A stretch of 64,000 bases of DNA from Selenomonas sp. oral taxon 892 str. F0426 (GTDB lineage: Bacteria; Bacillota; Negativicutes; Selenomonadales; Selenomonadaceae): positions 103,900 to 167,899 of the forward strand of contig NZ_KI260545.1 in NCBI RefSeq assembly GCF_000468035.1, written 5' to 3'. This document shows positions 58,839 to 64,000 of the stretch, piece after piece. Under the pieces are notes generated by a model, which was not told where the DNA came from, made no database searches, and saw only the letters and a list, made by a program, of their open reading frames with translations. The position numbers were made by a program, and so were the translations under genes. Every line of letters begins with the position of its first letter. The first letter of the stretch is position 1.

Positions 58839-60126
58839 GTGGTTTTTCGCTCTCAATCCACTCATCTTCAATGCGGCTGATATCAGCACCAAGCGCAACA
58901 AGCTTTGCAACGAAATCATCGTACCCGCGATCAATATGATGGATGTAACCCACACGGGTCTCTCCTTCTGCCACGAGTCCCGCGAGCACCATCGCCGCCC
59001 CCGCACGGAGATCCGTTGCACGCACAGAGGCTCCACTGAGCGAGTGCCCACCCTCAACCGTCGCCGAGCGCCCATCGACACGGATCTTTGCCCCCATGCG
59101 TTGGAGCTCATCAACGTGCATAAATCGATTCTCAAAGACGGTCTCTGTAACAACGCTCGTCCCCTCTGCAACGGCCAGCATCGCCATGAACTGCGCCTGC
59201 ATATCCGTCGGAAAGCCGGGGTAGGGCAGTGTCTTGAGGTCAATTGCCTGGAGCGGGCCATCGGCATAGACACGAATCCCCGCAATATCCTCCTCAATCT
59301 GCGCGCCCGCTTCTTTTAGCTTTGCTACGACAGGTTTCAGATGCTCACTAATGGCATTCTCGATGAAGACATCGCCGCCCGTCATCGCCGCCGCAACCAT
59401 ATACGTTCCAGCCTCGATACGGTCTGGAATGATCGTATAAGATGCCGCCGAAAGGCCCGGCACACCGTCGATCTTAATACAGTTTGTTCCTGCGCCACGA
59501 ACGTGCGCTCCCATAACATTGAGATAGTTCGCAAGATCCACAATCTCAGGCTCAAGTGCCGGATTCTCGAGGATGGTTTGCCCCTCAGCACAGGATGCCG
59601 CCATCATCACATTTTCCGTGGCACCTACACTCGGAAAGTCAAAATAGATGCGTGCGCCCCTTAAACCATTTGGCGCAGAGGCATGAATCGCCCCCTGCGT
59701 GATCTCGATCTTTGCACCGAGTGCCTCAAAGCCCTTGAGATGCAGATCAATCGGCCGCGTCCCAATCGCACAGCCACCCGGCAGCGAGATCTCCGCCCGA
59801 CCTTCGCGTGCGAGCAGCGGCCCCATAATGAGAAAGGATGCACGCATCTTGCGGACGAGCTCGTATGGCGCCGATACCGTATCAATCTTCGACGCATCGA
59901 TCGTCAGCCGATGATCGGCAGCCGAATAGTTCGCCTTGACGCCAAGAGATTGCAGAACTGAGGAGATCGTATAGACATCCTCAAGTGCCGGCACATCCTC
60001 AAGTACGCTCACACCACGGCTACCGAGAAGTGCTGCCGCAATGATCGGCAGCACTGCATTCTTTGCACCGCCAATCTTCACGCGTCCACGCAGAGCATTT
60101 CCTCCGTGAATGACCAGTTGTTCCAT
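58831..60126 (-). CDS. murA: UDP-N-acetylglucosamine 1-carboxyvinyltransferase
   Basis: 431 residues, standard. The catalytic loop [16 protein letters not shown] carries Cys119, the target of fosfomycin. [18 protein letters not shown] and [17 protein letters not shown] are other conserved blocks. It carries out the first committed step of peptidoglycan synthesis. It starts 25 bases after the S55-family gene, with which it is probably cotranscribed. Confidence 0.97.
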   Translation of the reverse strand: MEQLVIHGGNALRGRVKIGGAKNAVLPIIAAALLGSRGVSVLEDVPALEDVYTISSVLQSLGVKANYSAADHRLTIDASKIDTVSAPYELVRKMRASFLIMGPLLAREGRAEISLPGGCAIGTRPIDLHLKGFEALGAKIEITQGAIHASAPNGLRGARIYFDFPSVGATENVMMAASCAEGQTILENPALEPEIVDLANYLNVMGAHVRGAGTNCIKIDGVPGLSAASYTIIPDRIEAGTYMVAAAMTGGDVFIENAISEHLKPVVAKLKEAGAQIEEDIAGIRVYADGPLQAIDLKTLPYPGFPTDMQAQFMAMLAVAEGTSVVTETVFENRFMHVDELQRMGAKIRVDGRSATVEGGHSLSGASVRATDLRAGAAMVLAGLVAEGETRVGYIHHIDRGYDDFVAKLVALGADISRIEDEWIESEKPLA

Positions 60127-60151
60127 TCGCCGTTTCCCTCCCTGCGGTCTC

Positions 60152-62182
60152 TTATTCCTCTACCTTGAGCGTTGCATGTATCACGTTCTCAATCACATAT
60201 GGTGCGAAGAATCTCTCTTTTTCTTCCTTCTTATTTGGATCAGCAAGCAGCTTGACGCGCTTCTCAGGCTCTTCTTTCGCGGCACGCGCCGATGCTTTTG
60301 CTGCTGCCTTCACGCGTTTCTTCATCTCCTTTTCGGAGGTTGGTACCGGCGCTGCACCAGGCGCAATGATAATTTCGTTATTCTCTCCCTGCTCCGCAAG
60401 CTCACGCAGACGGTCTCCTGTCGACTTGAAGCGTTCCTCATCATCTGGGATCTCGAGCCCTGCCTGCGCAAAGAGCATCAGCGGGTTCACCGGTACAAAC
60501 CCACCTCCGCGAATATCAAGCGTCAGAGGGCCTGCAGGCTGCGTCTTAGGCACCTGATAGGGAATCGAAAGGGTCTCCTCTGCCTTGCGGTAGGGACGTA
60601 TCGTCGTCTTGAATGTCACCGTATCTCCAGGCCTCACCGTCATCTTATCCGGAACTGCCGAGACCAAGAGGGCCGTCTGTCGGTCGGGATTCAGCTCTAC
60701 ATCCACATTGACATCAATCAGATCGGATTCCTTCTCTGCATTTGTCACAATCAAGTTCATCGCCTGCAGGAGTTCCGTTACAGCAAGCTGCCCAACATCT
60801 GCTCCGCTATAGTACATATTGCGGCGCTCGAAAAGGCCTCCCTCATAGGCGTTCGTGCGAATCGCAAAGCGCACGCGTGCCGTGCTGCTGCCGAGTGAAT
60901 CCGAGACACGGCTCATCGCCGCATAAGTGACACTGCCCGAAAGAATCGGCAAAAAGTCCTCGTCATAGGCAATCTGCGCACCGAATGTCTCCTCCGCCCC
61001 AAGTGCATTGTCCTTTATACGAATCTGAACAGGTACCGCCGTTGGAAACGTCCCAAGAATCCCAGCAATCCCCGTTTCGCGATCCTGGTTGACGCGGCCA
61101 ATCACACTGCCAATGTTTGCGATCTTCACGCCATTGCTCTGCCCAGAAATCGTACCAATAACATCCGCATCTGTCATGAAATAATTGACATTGCCCTTAT
61201 GCATAAAGGAGTGCCCAAAGGCAACAACTTTCTTCCCTTCAACCGCCGTTACCGTACCTGTCGCGCCGATACTGAAGTCTCCGTAGACAAGCGCCACGCC
61301 GACCGGCTGCCCCCCCGCAAGAGATGCATCATACCGTGTATGGACTTTTCCACTTGCGGCCGATCCGCCCATAGGGAGAAGTGTGGAACTGCCCATCGGA
61401 AGCTTATCCTGCAAATAGCGCAGTCCCGCAGCATTAAAACCGCGCGTAAAGAAATACGCCTTTTCCTCCGCAGAGTTTGCCGAAACATCCTGACCATCTG
61501 TGGGTTTTGTATCCGTATGCGTCGTATCGTCGGAGGAGACATCATCCTTCTTCTCAGAAGAACTCTCGTCCGTCTCTGGCACAGAGGCCTCCGGCTTTTC
61601 ACCATTGAGCGCCGCAATCATATCACGCCACTCTGCCTCGCGCTCCTCCTGTGACATCTTCGCAAACGCCTTCTCACGTTCACGCAGACGGCGCTTTTCC
61701 TCTGCCTTCTTGCGATCCTCAAGTTCCTTTACAATGTTGACCGTATCAATATTAGTCTGATTTTTCGTGTCTGGCATCGACCAAAGCGGTGTCATATCTT
61801 CGATCGGAGTAATAAAGAAGGTATAGGGACTGAGATCCTTCAGCCCTGCTGCAAGCGCACCGACAAGGCGTCCGTCCACATAGATAGGGCTGCCGCTCAT
61901 CCCTTGGAGTACGCCGCCGACTTCCTCGATAAAGGCACCGCTCGTCCGCGCCATGATCATGCGCTGGTCACCTTTGCCGGCCTCCATACGTCCTATAATT
62001 TCGACGGGAAATGTGCGAAGATCACCAGACGCATCAAGCACCGTATATGCTGTCCCCTGCATCCCCTCAACAATCTCACTGTACGGGAGAATTGGAGGCA
62101 TTGCATGAGCCGATGGCGTGTAAAAATTTATTGTCAGAGCAAAAAGAGACGCCGCTGCAAGGCGTTTCAAATTATATCGCAA
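60152..62182 (-). CDS. SpoIVB-type S55 peptidase domain protein
   Basis: 676 residues from a TTG start with GAGGTGA upstream. A signal peptide (about 1-27, SAHA) precedes the S55 features [10 protein letters not shown] (39-48), [17 protein letters not shown] (94-110) with the serine motif, and [17 protein letters not shown]. An acidic, charged linker (about 150-240) interrupts the domain. The C-terminal region is beta-rich, then a Lys/Ala-rich helix. In sporulators SpoIVB activates sigma-K. Long versions like this occur in non-sporulating bacteria with unknown targets. It is secreted to the periplasm and linked to murA. Confidence 0.82.
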   Translation of the reverse strand: MRYNLKRLAAASLFALTINFYTPSAHAMPPILPYSEIVEGMQGTAYTVLDASGDLRTFPVEIIGRMEAGKGDQRMIMARTSGAFIEEVGGVLQGMSGSPIYVDGRLVGALAAGLKDLSPYTFFITPIEDMTPLWSMPDTKNQTNIDTVNIVKELEDRKKAEEKRRLREREKAFAKMSQEEREAEWRDMIAALNGEKPEASVPETDESSSEKKDDVSSDDTTHTDTKPTDGQDVSANSAEEKAYFFTRGFNAAGLRYLQDKLPMGSSTLLPMGGSAASGKVHTRYDASLAGGQPVGVALVYGDFSIGATGTVTAVEGKKVVAFGHSFMHKGNVNYFMTDADVIGTISGQSNGVKIANIGSVIGRVNQDRETGIAGILGTFPTAVPVQIRIKDNALGAEETFGAQIAYDEDFLPILSGSVTYAAMSRVSDSLGSSTARVRFAIRTNAYEGGLFERRNMYYSGADVGQLAVTELLQAMNLIVTNAEKESDLIDVNVDVELNPDRQTALLVSAVPDKMTVRPGDTVTFKTTIRPYRKAEETLSIPYQVPKTQPAGPLTLDIRGGGFVPVNPLMLFAQAGLEIPDDEERFKSTGDRLRELAEQGENNEIIIAPGAAPVPTSEKEMKKRVKAAAKASARAAKEEPEKRVKLLADPNKKEEKERFFAPYVIENVIHATLKVEE

Positions 62183-62192
62183 AATGTCACCT

Positions 62193-62235
62193 CAAAAAAA
62201 CATGCTACAATAGAGTCTATCCGCTCTATTGTAGC
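62193..62235 (-). terminator. Terminator after the MFS gene
   Basis: GCTACAATAGAG and CTCTATTGTAGC (12 bp, 8-base loop) followed on the minus strand by ATGTTTTTTT. The left arm also contains TGCTACAAT, an extended -10, so it may double as a promoter for the S55 gene. Confidence 0.82.
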
Positions 62236-62253
62236 ACACACAAAAAAATTTCG

Positions 62254-63621
62254 CTAGTTTTTTCGCAAAGACATAGCTTCCTCGTCAAGCAAATGCTCCA
62301 GTTCCTCAAGCGTCTGCTGCTTGCTCTCGCGGCCGAGGAGAATCACCGTCCCCGAGATCAGTACAAAGACCGCCGCGAACATCATAAAGATTCCGCTCAT
62401 TGGGAACGCATTTGCAAGCATCACACCGACAAGCATCGGCGCAATCATCCCGCCAATGCGTCCGAAGCCCGCCGCCCAGCCGCTGCCGAGTGCCCGCATC
62501 GACGTCGGATACTGCTCCGGCGTATAGGTGTAGATAACGCCCCACGCACCGAGATTGAAGAAACTCATCGCCGCACCCCAGATGAGGAGCGCCGTGACAT
62601 CACCCGCATTTCCAAAGAAATAGCTGCACACGCCGCTCAGCAGCAGGAACAGTCCGAGCGTGTAACGACGCCCAATCACATCCACCAGATACGCCGCTGC
62701 ATAATACCCCGGCAGCTGTGCCAGTGTCATGATAAGCACATACTCGAACGTCTTGACAATCTCAAAGCCCTGCGCGTATACAATCGACGGGAGCCACATA
62801 AAGATACCATAGTAGCTGAACACAATGCCGAACCACGCAAGCCAGAGCATCGCCGTACGGCGGCGCATCCCCTTCGCCCAGAGCGTCATAAAGCCCGGCG
62901 TCTCTACACGCTCTGCCTCGACCCTGCCCGGTGCGAGCTGATCGAGGAACGGACGCTCCGGCAGCTTCAGCTGTCGCTCGATGTCGCGGATAATCGCCTT
63001 TGCCTCGTCCACACGTCCCTTCGACAGGAGATAGCGAATCGACTCCGGCATGTGCAGGCGCAGAAGGAAAACATAGAGGGCGGGCAGCGCACCAATGAGA
63101 AATGCCGCCTGCCAGCCAAGCGCAGGAATCAGGAGATAGGCAATGCACGCCGCTGCGAGCCACCCCAGTCCCCAAAAGCTCTCGAGCAGAACAATGAATC
63201 GTCCGCGCAGCTTCGCAGGTGCGTACTCGCTCATCAAGGTCGCCGCAACGGGCAGTTCCCCGCCCAGACCAAAGCCTACAAGAAAGCGAAACACAAGCAG
63301 CGACTCATAGCTCCACGCCACCGCGCACAGCCCTGTTGATATACTGTAAAGAAGAACCGTGATCGTAAACACCTGCTTGCGTCCAATGCGATCTGCAATC
63401 GTACCCGCAAGCACCGCACCAAGCGCCATGCCAATCAGTCCAATGGATCCGATCCATCCCACCTGCGCAGGTGTGAGACCCCACTCTCGCGCAAGCACAG
63501 GCAGGACGAATGCAATCAGCCCTGTGTCCATCGCATCGAACAACCAGCCAAGCCCCGTCACAGCAAGCAGCTTATACTGAAATCTGCCAAGAGGCAAATT
63601 CTCCAACCGATCCAAAATCAT
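62254..63621 (-). CDS. MFS transporter (sugar-porter/aromatic-acid type)
   Basis: 455 residues from the ATG at 63621 (AAGGAGG upstream). Twelve membrane helices with the MFS loop 2-3 motif GTIADRIGRKQV, the repeat DVIGRRYTLGLF and the PESIRYLLSKGRVDEA sequence after helix 6. These place it in the SP/AAHS-type group, close to niacin and shikimate type porters. The substrate cannot be set from sequence. It is a single-gene unit with its own promoter and terminator. Confidence 0.9.
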   Translation of the reverse strand: MILDRLENLPLGRFQYKLLAVTGLGWLFDAMDTGLIAFVLPVLAREWGLTPAQVGWIGSIGLIGMALGAVLAGTIADRIGRKQVFTITVLLYSISTGLCAVAWSYESLLVFRFLVGFGLGGELPVAATLMSEYAPAKLRGRFIVLLESFWGLGWLAAACIAYLLIPALGWQAAFLIGALPALYVFLLRLHMPESIRYLLSKGRVDEAKAIIRDIERQLKLPERPFLDQLAPGRVEAERVETPGFMTLWAKGMRRRTAMLWLAWFGIVFSYYGIFMWLPSIVYAQGFEIVKTFEYVLIMTLAQLPGYYAAAYLVDVIGRRYTLGLFLLLSGVCSYFFGNAGDVTALLIWGAAMSFFNLGAWGVIYTYTPEQYPTSMRALGSGWAAGFGRIGGMIAPMLVGVMLANAFPMSGIFMMFAAVFVLISGTVILLGRESKQQTLEELEHLLDEEAMSLRKN

Positions 63622-63691
63622 GAGACAACCTCCTTCATCGCGTGCAGTCATCTGTACTGCCGCTCCATCAGAGAAAACAGAAACAGATTCT

Positions 63692-63720
63692 ATTATAGTC
63701 ACACAATAATGAAAATGCAA
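63692..63720 (-). promoter_or_regulatory. Promoter for the MFS gene
   Basis: Minus-strand TTGCAT and TATAAT with a 17-base spacer, about 70 bases upstream of the ATG. Confidence 0.75.
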
Positions 63721-63749
63721 GGAGACAAATCACCTCTCCAAAAATCAAC

Positions 63750-63782
63750 ACAAAAAAGACCCGTGAATCATCACGAGTCTTT
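63750..63782 (-). terminator. rRNA operon terminator
   Basis: AAAGACTCGTG and CACGGGTCTTT with a 6-base loop, followed by T-rich sequence on the minus strand, directly after 5S rRNA. Confidence 0.88.
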
Positions 63783-63788
63783 ATATAT

Positions 63789-63904
63789 TGCGGCAACTAC
63801 CTACTCTCCCACGTCGTCTCCAACGAAGTACCCTCGGCCTTTGAACGCTTAACTACTGTGTTCGGAATGGGAACAGGTGGAACCGTTCAGGCATCATCAC
63901 CGCA
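63789..63904 (-). rRNA. 5S ribosomal RNA
   Basis: About 116 bases. The ends TGCGGTGATGATG and GTTGCCGCA pair, and the centre has CCACCTGTTCCCATTCCGAA and GAACACAGTAGTTAAG, the conserved 5S loops. It follows 23S on the minus strand in an ordinary rRNA operon. Confidence 0.97.
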
Positions 63905-63967
63905 TCTTCTTGAGTGTTGTACACTCAAAACTTCACAGAAGAAACTGTAAGCAAATTGAATATTTGT

Positions 63968-64000
63968 AAGTCAAGCCCTCGACCGATTAGTGCTGGTCAG
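63968..64000 (-). rRNA. 23S ribosomal RNA, 3' end only
   Basis: The minus strand reads CTGACCAGCACTAATCGGTC and then GAGGGCTTGACTT, the usual 3' end of 23S rRNA in Firmicutes. The rest lies beyond the window. The exact 3' end is estimated. Confidence 0.92.

Noticed and set aside
1..64000. CRISPR arrays, prophage or intact insertion sequences
   Set aside because: No regularly spaced repeats, cas genes, phage structural genes or transposase frames were seen.

Overview
The window reads as a chromosomal segment of a diderm Firmicute of the Negativicutes, most like a motile Selenomonas or a close relative. It is GC-rich, with strong AGGAGG-type ribosome binding sites and many ATG, GTG and TTG starts, which is Firmicute-like. 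It also carries outer-membrane genes: a TolC-family channel, TamB, an Mla lipid-transport system, ExbBD-TonB with a TonB-dependent receptor, and a PagL-like barrel. A flagellar hook gene, an SCIFF peptide pair, molybdate/formate genes and the end of an rRNA operon complete the picture. The genus is inferred; no comparison was run.

Layout. 1-9 kb (minus strand): tolC-like, tamB, a sigma-70 family gene cut by the window edge, and flgE. 9-16 kb: a solitary crotonase-family gene (plus), then serS-ubiX-pagL-like-rnhA, a cluster of palindromes and mlaE-mlaF-mlaD (all minus). 16-24 kb: mutY (plus), then a heme/iron locus on the minus strand made of a flavodoxin, a HutW-like radical SAM enzyme, a TonB-dependent receptor, exbB, exbD and tonB. 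24-27 kb: accessory genes, namely a DUF134/NifX fusion with a His-rich tail, a Cys-rich secreted peptide, a small membrane protein, a RelE-type toxin-antitoxin pair and a coiled-coil protein. 27-34 kb: a sulfur or amino-acid region with an ABC importer behind a URO-D-family methyltransferase-like gene, divergent from two PLP lyases. 34-39 kb: an mqsRA pair split by a MITE-like element, a TM1410-type glycosidase-like gene, cysK and a PASTA-containing penicillin-binding protein. 39-54.5 kb: formate dehydrogenase subunits and accessory genes, molybdenum-cofactor synthesis genes, and on the opposite strand moaC followed by a probable Moco riboswitch and modABC. 54.5-64 kb: an ABC/DUF4418 export-type operon, tRNA-Gln, an SCIFF (ranthipeptide) precursor with its radical SAM maturase, murA, an S55-peptidase-family protein, an MFS transporter, 5S rRNA and the 3' end of 23S rRNA.

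How the parts work together. MlaEFD, TamB and the TolC-family channel concern lipid or envelope traffic between the two membranes. The MlaD here is fused to a C-terminal beta-barrel, so one protein could span the periplasm. The TonB system, receptor, HutW-like enzyme and flavodoxin form a coherent anaerobic heme uptake and degradation unit with a Fur-like site at the receptor promoter. ModABC brings in molybdate, the Moa/Moe/Mob proteins build the cofactor, FdhD and FdhE mature the enzyme, and FdnGHI oxidises formate at the membrane. Operon limits are supported by many intrinsic terminators and several near-consensus promoters.

Three stretches of about 300 bases or more lack a gene. 8648-9090 holds a GC-rich foldable island and two candidate promoters. 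23707-24067 holds a promoter and repeated TTCTCAAT-type motifs. 51058-51365 holds two inverted repeats between divergent molybdenum genes.
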